Shown: positions 25,381-38,550 of the stretch, in pieces | Position numbering within the stretch: position 1 is the stretch's first letter | Layout: each line of letters starts with the position of its first letter | Assembly (NCBI GenBank): GCA_026261815.1 | Contig: JAMPIT010000856.1 | Location: 14,104,001 to 14,168,000 of the forward strand | DNA length: 64,000 nucleotides | Source: Monarcha castaneiventris obscurior | Taxonomy: Eukaryota > Chordata > Aves > Passeriformes > Monarchidae | Direction: 5' to 3' | Notes under the pieces: model-generated | Databases searched by the model: none | Told to the model about the DNA's origin: nothing | Seen by the model: only the letters and a program-made list of their open reading frames with translations | Translations under genes and position numbers: made by a program

Positions 25381-28300
25381 CAGCCGTGACCCAGCCAGTG
25401 CCACGAGCAGCGAGGGGGACAGGCAGTGGTGTTTGCTGGTGACCCACGTGGTGTGTAGTAGCAGTAAATACCAAAGCAGGCAGAGGGAGGGGCACACAGG
25501 GCACACAGCACTGTACAAGTGTCTGGCTCATTTTGGATTCCTGCCATCTACTGCCTAGGATATTCTTCTGCTATCACAGCACAGGCTTCTGATTAAAGAG
25601 ACCATTTCTACCACCTGAATAAATAGCTTTTCTCGTAGCAGCATACCTGAAAAATAGAAGTGCTAAAGGAAGATCTGAAAATGTGAGTGGGAGAGTTGTT
25701 AAAATGTAGAGTTATGACCTTGAAAAAACAGCACTCTTCTGCTTTTGCTCATTAGTGAATAAGAACCAAACCCTCCTGAGACCTGATTCAACCACCTTTT
25801 TCACTCAAAGACCATATATTGTCTGCTTAAAATCTGAATTGGATGCAAGGCCAGTACATTGCATCCTACTTAAAAGGGGACAAATAGATTGCCAGAACTT
25901 TAGCTTGGCCGTTGGAGCAACTGAAGGGCGCTACAGCTCATTTACAGTAGCAGCACTGGACAGAGGGGAACAAAACTGCTGCTAACATGCTTAAAATGAG
26001 TCATTTCCTATTGTAAAATGAATGGTTGTTCTTTAAGGAGAGAAGAACCATTATGAAAAATAATAGATTCATTCTGTTCCTGCACAGAACTGGTGACAGC
26101 AAGGTGTGCAGATGGGAGCGATTTAGTTTGGTCAGTACATCTGGAGCCTGCAGCCTCTAAAATCTTGCAGCCTGAAAGACAGCATGTGGCTGAATCCATG
26201 CTAATGCATGGGTTGTGGAGAGGTTGATTGTACATTTCTGGATGCCACTAGACAGAGTACAATTGCTAACTTTGGATTTCTTTCTGCCACGTCAGTAGGA
26301 AACAACACTGTCGGGGCTGTAATGATAATGAGGTGCCATATTTGGGAGGCTCAGCAGACTATGAAGTGCACAACCTTGCATGGCAGGCTGCTAAAATGGA
26401 TTGGAAAGGAAAAACTCCAAAGTACATTTTTCCTTGAAATGACAACGACACAAAAGAGAGAGCACAGCCAGTTTTCACGGTAGGTGGGTAATGCAGAGCC
26501 CCCAGTTGTTAAGAAGTCAAAACATTCAGAAGCACTAGGCAGTCTAATATCCTGCTGTTCTTCATCCACCCCCTTACTTAGTTCTCTCCTCCTCATCCTC
26601 TTTCTGCTGCCTTCCATAAAATGGGGGTGAATCAGCAGGAACAAGGCAGCAGAAGGCCTCCATCCACACACGGCACAACCCGGGGTAGGCAAACAAACAA
26701 CACAGGGATGTCCTGATGGGGTGTGTGCTCTGCTTTCACACACCGAGTGCAAAGCAATCCCTGTCCACAAAAGCCTCCACCTTCTGTTTCAGGTGGTCTT
26801 TTCCAGCCTATAATCTCTTTTCCCATCAGCTTTGAGACACCAGTAAAGGAAACAAAGCCAAAATTAACTCCTTGAGCACAGGAGACCTTACACATAGATC
26901 AGTTTTCATTTTGCAGAATATGGATATGCACTTACAGATCCTAAATCCCGATGTCTGGAGTGCCCCTGGTGCTGTTCTTGGGGTAGGCTTCTCTCCTGGG
27001 AGAAGATGGTATTGGGTTGCCCCCCAGGACCCCAGTGTGGTTGTGCCGAGAGAATGAAGTGGAGGCAGCCAAGCAGGACCAGAATTAGCAGTACAGAAGA
27101 TGACCAAAAGGAGTTTTACCCCTTTATCCATGGAAGAGGAGAGAAGCTTGCCTGTTGTAACACTGAACATCTTTTTCACTGGAATTGTTCCCTTCCACCA
27201 CCTGAGAGAGTCCCTGCAATGCACAGTCATTAAACCTCTCCATCTTTTCAATCATATGGAGTATTGCCTGCACGGGCAGGTGCTCTAGAGGTTGCTTTTG
27301 GTCTCAAGACAAATCACCTGTCACTCACTTAGATCAGATTAGGATATTTCTCACACATTTGTTCACTCCAAGTGTGTTTTCTTCAGTGTCCTGACTGGCA
27401 CACAGCACGGTGATATATCTAGTGGGGATGCAGTATATTCTCCGTGGGCGAATAAAGCCAAACTGAAATGGTTTCACAAAGTCTGTAATTTCCTGCATAT
27501 TGTGTAAAATTGGCATAGTCTCTGAGAAAGCTTGGCCATGGGGTTTGCAAGCTTGAGCTCCTATTGCATTACCTAATGCTTTAGGAAGACATAAAGACTG
27601 GTTTATTTTAGCAAAACCACAATCAAAGGTAAAATCCTCTTAATTATTCATGTTCAGTAAAGAATTCACAGCAGTGCCCTTCTGAAGTCACATCCTCTCT
27701 CCATCCCAGTCATCCCATGAAACACCTTTGGCACCTGCCTCAGTACTTTGGCATTGGTATCCAAAGGGTAGAATGGTTTTGTCACCCTGGAGCTCGAGTT
27801 ACTCAGCTTGAGACCTCTTACACTGCACTGACAGCCCGCATTTAGAAGCCACAGACACCTGCCAAATGAGGCACCCAAACTGCCTTGAAAATCCCTGTCT
27901 GTCCAGATATGCTGCATGAATAACCAAATTCCTTTTATGATTCCTGCATTTGCAGATCACTTTTTCTGTTCCCAGCACCAGTTTCCATCAGAAATCTGTG
28001 CTGCTCTGGTAGCAAGATGCAAGGCTAGACTTTGAGATGTGCATTTCAGACATTCTTGTCCTTGTGTGGGAGCCTCTAAGCAAGGCTTTGGAGTGGCAGG
28101 AGCCACTGAGAGTCACTAGAGACTCCCTGCTCTGTAGGCCCACCTCAGGAAAGGTGGACAAGGAGGGAGAAGATGGGAAGAGGAGAACCAGATCCCTGCC
28201 ACATTTACACACACGTGGCCCCAGTGAGCACAAACCAGACCTCCCCACATCCTGGCCCAGTGTTGCTGGGCTGTTCTACTGCAGAAATAGCCCTGTTTTA

Positions 28301-31300
28301 TACAGACTGCTCCAGAAAAACTCCAGTGGCCTAGGAAAGCCGACAGCAGCACAGTGCAAATGCACCTTTCTGCCAGACAAGCTGCTGCCCTCCAGCCTCG
28401 TGGCTGGCGAGGCTCAAAGGGAGTCTCAGCCATTGGCACCTCTGTGCCATCACTGCATCTGTGCCCCCCAACAGCGAGGAAGAGCTTTGGCTGGATTAAA
28501 ATCCTTCTCTGGCCTCCCTGACCCACTGATGGCTCATACCAGCTGCAGAGCAGAGTGCCTCATCCCCTGCATCCTTCCCCAGAGCCATCTCAGCTAATAA
28601 ATGCTGTCAGTGAGGAAAGTGGCCCCAGAGGCCAGGTTTCATTGTCAGAATCTGGCCTCTGGCACCGACTCTCTCATTCACTTGTGACTTGTAAGCACAA
28701 GGCTGTGCTGAGTTTTCCCTGGCAGGAACTAACCCGGTCTCCTGCACCTACAGGGGAGTTTGGGTTGTTCTGGGCAGGGGCTTGGGCATCCTCTACCTCC
28801 AGGTTCTCTCCCACCCTCAGAACTGGCACAGCCTGTCTCTGCACATGGGATTGCTAAGCACAAGCCACACGAGAGCCTTCCTAAGGATGTGGAACCTCTT
28901 CCAGTAGCAATCCTGCATCCGTGCCTGCCATAGCTTTTATGATGCTCATTTTTTTTTTGCATATATCCCGCTCCATTCCCTAGGAGATGATGCAGCAGAA
29001 GGGGCTGACAGCTCTTCCCTCGTGGGGGTGCCTTGCTGTGTGCTGTTTGACAGCACTCAGACAACTGAACAACAAATAAATCCATTTATTTTCAAAAATC
29101 AATCCTCGCAGGAACTCCCCGGGAAGACAAAACTTGTATTGCACTAATTATATTCTATAAAGTATCTCTTTACGCTTCACAACAGTTTAAGGAAGGAACT
29201 CAGGATATGATAATAAAAGAAAGGAACAAACTGAAGCACCGTTCAGTCTGTCCCCATCTGCTCTAGTGCTGAGTTTGATCCACGCTGGCTGTAAGAGGAA
29301 AATGTGGACCTACCCTATCTTCTTTAAGGGCAAACAGCATCCAGAGGTCACTGGAAAAGATCACATAACCAGCTATAGCCAACATCAGTCACAGACATGT
29401 ATTTACATTGCCACAGCATTTTTGGTTGGCTTTTTTTTGTTGTTGTTAATAGCTTCTGTTATGCAGCACCTCTGTCAGAAATCACCTGTTGTCACCAGCT
29501 TCTCCAGAGAGCTCCCACACTAAATTAAGGCCTGAGTGCCATCCTCATCTCCAGTCTGGTAACTACTGGTGAGCAGTAAACAGTACCTGTTTACATTTGA
29601 ATATTGCCTCCTCGCTTAGAGGAAATCATCTCTGCCCATCAAGCCAGAACATCCCTTTTCCTCACCACTTATTTTTAGCATATTGTACTTACATTCTCAG
29701 AGTTCCTAAATCTGAGAAGGAGGTGTTACTAACATTTTTTCTGAGGCAACTTAAAATTTCCCCTTTGTAAACCATCTGTCTGTGCCAGTCAGGTGACTCC
29801 TGCTAAGCCTGCAGAAAAGTTTCACACGTTGCACAATAATTTGTGGGGATCCTAGCAACAACTGTGTTGGGTAAAAGGTGTCCATTATATTCCGTGACCT
29901 AATGTTTATCACGCTCAGCGAGCAACACTCGTGGCTACTTCATTTAGGTGTTTTATAGAGCTGAACAACTGCAGAACCAGAGCAGGGAGCTACTGCTTGT
30001 GTTGTAAAGGCCATCTGACTGCACAGGCTGCTGTGTACGTGCAAAGTGCTCTCAATTAAAAAAAAAACAAACCACAAATAAAGCCCAGAACGATGCCTAT
30101 TTCTTCTTTAGGCAGATACAATCACTCCTGCTTAAGCTCACGTGCAGTGAAAATAGTGAAAGGAGATTTCAAATCCCCTGCAAAGGCCGCTGCTAGACAC
30201 TATTTGAGTGATGACTGTAACCCATGAAATGAGAAGCTGGGGCAGAACTCTGCCCTCAGGTCACAGGCACTGCTTTGAGGCACAGAAGACTGTCCAGGCT
30301 GTGCAGCCATGGCAGCATGGCTTTGGCATGGGGAGTAAACCCAAATCCACATGGGAACCACAGTTACTCCTAAAGGATGACACAAAGGACCTCCAACAGC
30401 ACGAATTTTGGTGCTGCAGTTTGTACTCAGAGGCTGATAAAGTCAGAAGAGATGTCAGAGGAGAGGTGTAAGTGTCCTGTGATGAAGCCTGGCTACGTTT
30501 TGAGCAGCTTGGACCAAAGGTGTTTGGGTATCAGAGACCTTCTGATGCTGTATCTCAATTCATGTCCTCATGCCTGGAGAGAAAGAACTGAGGCTGCCAT
30601 TTTGTACAGTTGCTTCTAATCATCTGCCAGCAGCACCTCAAGGCTTCAGACAGCTAGTCCCCAATCAAGCCCTGGTTCTCAAACAGATATTTATAAATTC
30701 AGAATACTGCACTGCAGCAAGCGACGCTGGCATAAATTCCCATCTGTCATCCCCTAATCATCTCCCAGCACAGTGATCAATCTCTTTCAAATTCAAATGA
30801 TCTTAACCACTGAGGATCTAGAAAATACACTGCAAGGAATGGGCAGTGTACCATCCAGGACAATTCAGGGGTGCTGACCTATCCAGCAGCTCTAGCTCCA
30901 CCTACATTACAGCAGAGACAGATATTTTTGTATCTCCATCATCATCATCATCTCTGCCATGGTTCTCATCACAGACTACCCTGCTAGTGCAAGAATTCGT
31001 GTCAACAAGGTTAAAATACAGTCACAGATACTCTTCTATCACCTTTCGCCCACAGGGGGTAATTTTTGCCCACAGGAGAGCAGGACACTGAGGAGGCACT
31101 CAGGAGTTGCTGAGACACTGGCACAAGGACACGGTCTCACAAGAGTGGTGTGCCCACCCCTTTCCCATTTTACTGTGCTTTAGGTACTGTTTGAGGACAC
31201 ACCAAGGACCAGCCTAACACTGGCTAGGAAATGGCTGAAGGACTGAGGCATCCATGGCTCAGCTACACTTTCCCTATACAGTGTGCAGCAGGAGAAATAC

Positions 31301-31717
31301 TCACAGACCCTGTGCTGAGACACTGTCACACTTTCACACCAGCAGCTTTCTGCTGCAGCCCGGTTTGTGGCTGTTTTCACAAAGTGAAGGGTGTTACTGC
31401 ATTTCATATCATCCAGCAAGGAAAAAGCTCTCATGTGATCCCAGGGAAAGCATTTCCAATACAAGATACAGTGACCCTTGCAGAAAAAATTAGGTGGAGC
31501 TCCCATTTACTTTGTCAGATCAATTTTCCAATCTGGCTCACCAAGCAAGGCTCGCTGGCCTTGGATAAAGAACTTGCATTTCAGCACACGCTGCTACTGC
31601 CCTGGCTGGGAGCCCTGAGAGGGGCAGGGGCAAAGGCTGCAAAGGGCTGCTCATAAATCTGCTCCTGTAGCAAGGCAGAGTGGGGCTGGAAGCCAACAGC
31701 AGGAGCCTGCAGCAGAC

Positions 31718-32141
31718 AAAGCTGAGGAGCAGGGCTGCTGTACCTGAACTCTGCATGGCTTCAGCAAAGCTGAGGAGCAGGGCTGCTGTACCTGAGCACT
31801 GCATGGCTTCAGCATCCTGCAGCAAAGCTGAGGAGCAGGGCTGCTGTACCTGAGCACTGCATGGCTTCAGCATCCTGCAGCAAAGCTGAGGAGCAGGGCT
31901 GCTGTACCTGAGCACTGCATGGTTTCAGCAAAGCTGAGGAGCAGGGCTGCTGTACCTGAGCACTGCATGGCTTCAGCATCCTGCAGCAAAGCTGAGGAGC
32001 AGGGCTGCTGTACCTGAGCACTGCATGGCTTCAGCAAAGCTGAGGAGCAGGGCTGCTGTACCTGAGCACTGCATGGCTTCAGCAAAGCTGAGGAGCAGGG
32101 CTGCTGTACCTGAGCACTGCATGGCTTCAGCATCCTGCAGC
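31718..32141. repeat. GPR139: Eight-copy 48/58-bp tandem array in GPR139 intron 1
   Basis: Eight near-identical units, each starting AAAGCTGAGGAGCAGGG and ending GGCTTCAGC, differ by presence or absence of a 10-bp block ATCCTGCAGC at the end. Starts are 31718, 31766, 31824, 31882, 31930, 31988, 32036 and 32084; lengths are 48, 58, 58, 48, 58, 48, 48 and 58. Copy 1 has a few unique substitutions (AACTCTGC for AGCACTGC) and copy 4 has GGTTTC for GGCTTC; the others are almost identical. Because 48 is divisible by three and 58 is not, staggered minus-strand frames (CSAQVQQPCSSALL repeats) open across it; these are not genes. It lies about 1.5 kb before exon 2. Confidence 0.97.
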
Positions 32142-32621
32142 AGCTGCTCTGGCAGTCGGGCCTGAGCTGCCAGCAGGGACCAGTGCCTTCAAACCTCGCC
32201 CATGCTGCACACTGGCTCCAGCTGCTGCCACTGGAAGGAGTCGAATCCAGAGGATTTAAAGAGGAGATGCAGCCCATGGGTCACATCCAATATCTGTGAA
32301 GCTGAGCCAGCCAGCCTGGCTGGCCAAAACCAGCAGTGGCTGCAGAGCCTTGATGAACGCTGCAGCTCGAGGATTTCCTTGACAGTACATCACTCACTGC
32401 ACCTCCAGGGCTCGTCAGCAGGCACAGCACAGGCATTTCTAAGCAAGTGAGTGAAAAATGACACAGCAGTTCTGGCGATATCACCTCTTGTCTCCCACGT
32501 CTGTGCTGAGCTGAAATCAATGCAGTTGCGTTCACATTAATGGAGGACAGAATTGGGAAAATTCCCCTGAAGGCAATTTGAGACAGGACCATTGGAAAAA
32601 TCGTGCTTCTTTTTCTTTCTC

Positions 32622-32635
32622 TTTTTTTTTTTTTT
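32622..32635. repeat. Poly-T tract (14 T)
   Basis: A simple T run in intron 1, preceded by a pyrimidine-rich stretch. It is over 1 kb from the exon 2 acceptor and is unlikely to be part of it. Confidence 0.7.
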
Positions 32636-33660
32636 AATATAGGGAAAGAGTCAGTTGATTGTCATGTTTGGTTTAGTTTTTTTTCCAAGATACAAAATTA
32701 ATACATTCAGTTAACACAAAAATAGGTGAGGGCTGTTAGTCAAGATCATTCATTCTGGTGCAGTTCATTTCCCTGGTGGCAGAAATCTGCTCCCAGACAG
32801 CAGGCTTTGAAGGCATTCATGAAGGAGGAAGTTTTTTCAGTGCCAAGAAAAACAGTTTTTAAAAAACAATCATTCTCAGTTGTAGGCCATGTGTCCTAGG
32901 CCATCATTACCTTCATGTCAGCAACTTCCTTTTTTTCTGGTTTAAAGGAATTTTTACAATTATTTTTGATTTGTTTTGGGAACTCCATCAAAGCTGGCAG
33001 AAATGTTTGAAGCACTGAATGCACAGAAGAGGTGATTTACAGAACACTTAGAAAAGTATCAAGTACAATCATTTGGCACTCACTTGTACTGTAACCAGAT
33101 CTCTGATTTTTAAGCACTTCTTCAGGTATTCCAGCCAAGTGATACCAGCTTCTGATGGGAACAACCTTGCCTGTCTCATTCTAACCAAACTGATAGTAGG
33201 AATAATAGGATTTCATTTTTTTTCCAATTCAAGACTACACAGTAAGTTCTAGTAAACAAGAGAAAGTAGTTAAAATTTGGCTCCACCTTAGTGCTCCAGC
33301 AAATCTCTCAGGTACTGCAAGGGCTGTTCATATTCACTACCCTTCTCATTTATCCCTTGTTGCATGAAAAAGTGAAAAAAGCAAGGTGGGAAATAGAAGT
33401 GTGTGCATGAGCTTTTTCCTCCTGCTACCCCTCCCTGTGTGTGCACAGACAGGAGTCCCCACATGCCCTGCTCAGGGGTGGATTCCAGAGCTGAGAGCAG
33501 GGCTGCACACTCCTGTCACTGCCACAGCTTCACTGAGGGACACGGCTGGGGTGTTTTCCTTTTGGTTGCTTGAATTTTAATAAGGTGGTCATGTTGCCAA
33601 GTGCTCGAACAACTCCAAGCAAGTGCTCAGAAAAGCTAATGTTACATCTTAATAGCCTAA

Positions 33661-34617
<957 letters not shown>

Positions 34618-36411
34618 AAAGGGCAATAGTTGGAGTTTCTGGGTGCAAGTTCTTTCCAAGTGGTTACATCTTCAGGATGTAATTTTCTGAAATGGCTGTT
34701 TTGAAGAGAGGTCGTTTGATTTCATTTCCCTGGGTGGCCAGGGGCAGATCAGACTGTCAGGAGGAAACAGGAGCACTTGATTTTAGGAGCAAAAGTGAGA
34801 AGGCAAACACCTCCATCTCTTACGTAGCATTTTGAATATGCTTCAGAGTTCAAGTCTTAGTGTTCAGTCACACTCAAACGTTTTGCATCCCAACACCAGT
34901 GCAATCCAAAGTCATCAGAGGGGTGAAGCCACAGCAGTGTTTAATTACAACCTTTTAAAACACAACAAAACCATACTTGACCATGAGTTTGCAATCGACA
35001 AAGTAGATGGATGCTTTTGTGTACTGTGGAAGGTGCCATTTCTGGAGCGTGCACTTGCCAAAAATTATGTGTCGATTCTGGCATGAAGTGCACACGCAGT
35101 TGTGCTGTCAAGACCTCCTTGCAGGAGGCAGCCTGTGAGACACAAATGGTGACAAACCTGTTTTGGCTCATTGGAGCAAGGCTCGAGGACCGATACAGTA
35201 CCTGTTGCAGCCTTGGCATGGAAAGCAATCCTGCAAGCTGCCAGTATTTGCGTGTTTTAAGTTGTTATTTAAGAATGTGACTGAGACAGGGGAGCTCGAG
35301 GGAGGGAAGGATGTGTCTAGAGCCAAGAACAAAAGTAGCATCTTTCCCCAGCTATTTCAGTGATGGTGTCTAAGGCCTTTCAAGGGTGAAACCAAGTCCT
35401 ACCTGATGCAGAGCTCTCACTGAAGCTGCTCCTGTGAGCAGAGTGAGCAGATCCTTAGGTTCCTTCTTAATCAATGCAGATTCTACGTTATCCCCCATGT
35501 TCAGGCCTATAGGGATTAACATATAAAAACCTCAACTTAAGACTTTCTCCTGAGGGATGATGCCATCCTATTGCAGATTTGCCATTTAGTTGTTAAAAAA
35601 AAAACCAAACTGTGAAAGAAATTCATTAAATACCAAGCAGCAGTAAAAACATTAAAGCCTTAATTTAAGCTGATCTAAGTATTTCACTTATTTAAAGGAG
35701 GTTAGCTTCTCTTCCTTCATACTCAAAAACCAGCATCCCATCAATGCTGAGTGTAGAAAAGAAGAGATTTGCAGGAAGGCTGAAAATGCATTTCTTTTCA
35801 TTTCTTCCCCTTTCAGATCTTGGCGTGTGGCTTCTTGGAGCCACGTGCCACAACCTCTTTATTCTACACTGGGCACTTCATGGAGCCCCACTGGCATGAG
35901 GGCAGTGAAGGTGTGTGGTGAGCACCAGCCCAGCGCGGTCAGTGGAGCTCCTCAGGAGCTGCACATCAGTGGTGGCTTGGTGCTAACGCTGCATTTGTGC
36001 CTGTGCCCATCTCCAGAGCCAGCAGGGAGCTCGTGGTGCTTCAGGAACTAACACAGAGAGGTGCTCTGAGGAGGGATCCTGTCAGTCCCACTGTGGTGGG
36101 ATCAGGAGGCTGAGAGCATCTCTTTGAAGCACATGGATGGCTCAGCTTTGGTGCAAACCCCCTGAGAGGTGCCACATTGGCAGAAGTCCTGCTGAGGACG
36201 AGCTTGGCTCCCTTCTGCCACGAAGGCCATGTTTGCACAATGCCTTGTACCCACATCCTGCAGGGGCCAGCCCCACCAAACCCGAGCTCCTCCCGGGCTG
36301 CAGCAACCAACCCCCCCTGGGTGCCAGCAGTGGGGGGGAGCTGAGCTGGACCTTCCCAAGTCCCAGAGGATTTTCGGAAGCCTCGTTGTCCCATCTGGGG
36401 TGCCAAAGAAC
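34618..36411 (+). other. GPR139: Proximal 3' flank / putative 3' UTR of GPR139
   Basis: No coding frame is recognisable after the TGA. Variant polyadenylation hexamers ATTAAA occur at 35625-35630 and 35651-35656 and could end a short transcript. The last few hundred bases before 36412 probably contain residual internal sequence of the antisense retroviral element, because the LTR there is followed on the minus strand by a primer-binding-site-like motif. The inner limit of that remnant cannot be drawn by eye. Confidence 0.5.
36388..36405 (-). other. Degenerate retroviral primer-binding-site remnant
   Basis: Six bases beyond the inner end of the minus-strand LTR, the minus strand reads TGGCACCCCAGATGGGAC. 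It begins with the obligatory TGG and matches 13 of 18 positions of the tRNA-Lys(1,2) primer site used by many class II (beta-like) retroviruses. Position, spacing and start fit a PBS, so this LTR is the 5' LTR of a mostly lost element. The tRNA assignment is tentative because of the five mismatches. Confidence 0.55.
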
Positions 36412-36849
36412 TGATGCCTTCTCCAGCCACCTAGAAACAGAGACTAGACAAGAGTAAGGGAATAAAGGTTGGTGTTTATTTGAAGGGCCTTCAAGTCACA
36501 CCCTGGGGGAGCCAGAGGCTGCCTCCAAAAATGGATCCCAAGATGGACCCCAGGTCACGAGTTCTTCACACCTTTATAGGTTTGGTTCATTTGCATACCA
36601 CGGTTAATTCTCCAATTAAAGCCCAGTTCAATGATGTAATTCCCCTCAGCTTGCTCCCCCCTTAGAGGCTTTGGTTTACACATTTTGGGCCTAGAACAGC
36701 CTGGCTGTCCTTGAAGGCAAAGCCTGGAGAGGCTTTGTTGTGTCTGCCCAGCATGAGAGAGCAGAAATTACAGGCTACAAGGAACGTCAGAGTCACACTC
36801 TAAGCAGTACAGAAATTGTAAAATACAAAAGTTAAAACCTGAGGCATCA
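36412..36849 (-). mobile_element. Endogenous retrovirus LTR, minus strand (5' LTR remnant)
   Basis: A 438-bp LTR with perfect 8-bp inverted ends (TGATGCCT/AGGCATCA, containing the canonical TG...CA). On the minus strand it has a TATA-like CCTATAAAGG (plus-strand positions 36571-36580) and a polyadenylation signal AATAAA (36475-36480). It is about 94-95% identical (roughly 24 differences, hand-counted) to the plus-strand LTR at 61643-62080. The flanks (GAAC on the left, GCCT on the right) show no target duplication, and the PBS-like motif on its inner side indicates a truncated provirus rather than a solo LTR. No gag, pro, pol or env coding sequence is recognisable beside it. It lies antisense to GPR139, between the CDS and the distal polyadenylation signal. 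Confidence 0.9.
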
Positions 36850-38550
36850 GCCTGGCCCAGCAGGGAACGGCAGCAGAAGGCACAGGCCATGAAAAGCAGG
36901 CAGAGGCATGGAGGGGTGCTCTCAGGAGAGATCCAGGCTCTCTCAGGAGCAGAGATGGGTGCCCAGGGCCCCACACAAGCCAGAGCAAGGAGGGGACACG
37001 TCTGGGGATGTGGGCTGAGAGCAAAAGCTGACCCTTTCCACCCTCACCCACCACAGAGATGGCATCCCTTCAAATGTCCCCAGAGAGAAATGAGGAGCTT
37101 CTCTGTTGGCTGTTTGTCCTTGTGGTCTCAAAGCTTCACCCTTGCAATAATCAAGTGTAAAAGGGATGCTCAGCCTTGCTGTATTTGTCATGACAAGGTT
37201 CAAATTGTTTCTCCCTTTATAGTGTTTTACAGAAATTCAGTTTTGTGGCCATCCTTCCTGCCCTTCTCTTGGAAACCTCCCTCTGGTCTTTGTCAGTTGA
37301 TAGCAACCAAAGTTACCTTATGGAAAAGGTACTGTATGTTTCATTTTGGAAAAACACTGTATTTATAACTTATTTTTATTCTACATTTGTTATGAGGAAT
37401 GCTTGTCTGAGTTAAATGTGAATGAGTCTGAAGTGCAATATCTATATAGATAAGTGGTTCATTTTTGAGAATGTATCTATTGAAAAAATACCTATTTATA
37501 CAAGAAGTTCACTATTCTATTTAATATAATAGTAACCTTAAAGAAAATAGTGAATGTTTAGAGCTTTTATTTATTAAAAGAAGTTCAATTAAGTGCATGG
37601 CATATGCTGCCATTCACATGCTGTGACTTATTAATTTTTGTAACATAATGTTGATCCTGCCAACTCTCAGTGTCATCTGATTTTTTCTGTCCTGATAATG
37701 TATTTTTGTAAATGACCATATTTAAAAACAAAAATCTTTCTGTGTGACTATTTTTTTTCCCCTATGAAAAATAACGCATTAAATTCTTGTCACTTACTTG
37801 GAAAAAACTCACAATCGTTTTCCATATCATTTTAGAAATGACAAGGTGCAATTTTCGTGTACAGTGGATTGGTCATTTCTCTTCTGATGATTTAGGGCTT
37901 TAAAAGCTTGCTCCCAAAGCCCTTTGAGGTCAAAGGGAAGGCTGCTTGTGGGTTTTGTGGTTGGTTTTTCCAATCCCCATCATTTCAGGAGGGCTTTGGA
38001 TCAAGCTGTATCTTGTTAGGAGACATTCAAAGCCTTCTTAGAGTCCAGTTTGGATAATAAACCCTTGACTTTTTCGTCTGCCATAGGGGAGCTGCTGTTG
38101 ATAATACTTGCCTTATTTTTGGTTGTGTGAAGCATCTTGCAATGACTGTTGCTAACTAGCCATTGTCTTGCTGTATTACTCGTACCTCCTAATTTTCCAA
38201 TAGTAAAAACTTAACCAAGCACATACAGTATCATTATTTAGGGAAAAAGTATCCTGGAGACAAAACCATCTTTGTTGTGGAGATGGTCTTTTGTACTCTA
38301 ATTTGTATTTCAAATATCTAAAATTAGAAAAAATAAGCTGTGAATGGACAGTTTTGCAATTACTTACAAGTATACATCCTTGAAGACCACAGCTAGGAAC
38401 AAAATACTTTTTAGATGAGTTGCTGGTATATAAAATTATGGGACCTATCACCTATTTAAATTGTGAATATTGATATTTTCATAAGTAGACAATATATTGT
38501 GTTTGACAAACTTGTTTGTATTATAATAAATTATGGTGCATAACTTACTA
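36850..38550 (+). other. GPR139: AT-rich region resembling the distal 3' UTR of GPR139
   Basis: From about 37.1 kb the sequence becomes strongly AT-rich with ATTTA and TTTTTAT motifs and no coding potential. It ends at a clean AATAAA (38525-38530) followed by a GT-rich stretch. This is what the end of a long neuronal 3' UTR looks like, and no other plus-strand gene lies between it and exon 2. That it is transcribed with GPR139 is inference. Confidence 0.45.
38525..38530 (+). terminator. GPR139: Candidate distal polyadenylation signal
   Basis: A canonical AATAAA followed about 20-45 bases later by a T/GT-rich element (CTGTGTTTGGAGCTATTGTTTG). It is the best-formed plus-strand signal downstream of GPR139 exon 2, 3.9 kb after the stop codon. 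Confidence 0.5.

Noticed and set aside
28037..28597. Plus-strand 186-residue frame in intron 1
   Set aside because: No domain or similarity I recognise, and it lies inside the GPR139 intron without exon boundaries.
31718..32141. CRISPR-like repeat array
   Set aside because: Units are directly adjacent with no unique spacers, and the DNA is vertebrate.
31538..32277. Several minus-strand frames with repeated CSAQVQQPCSSALL
   Set aside because: By-products of the 48/58-bp array; frames break at each 58-bp unit.
36041..36430. Minus-strand 129-residue frame beside the LTR as a possible gag remnant
   Set aside because: No capsid, zinc-knuckle or matrix motif is visible and it overlaps the LTR end; calling it viral coding sequence would be unsupported.
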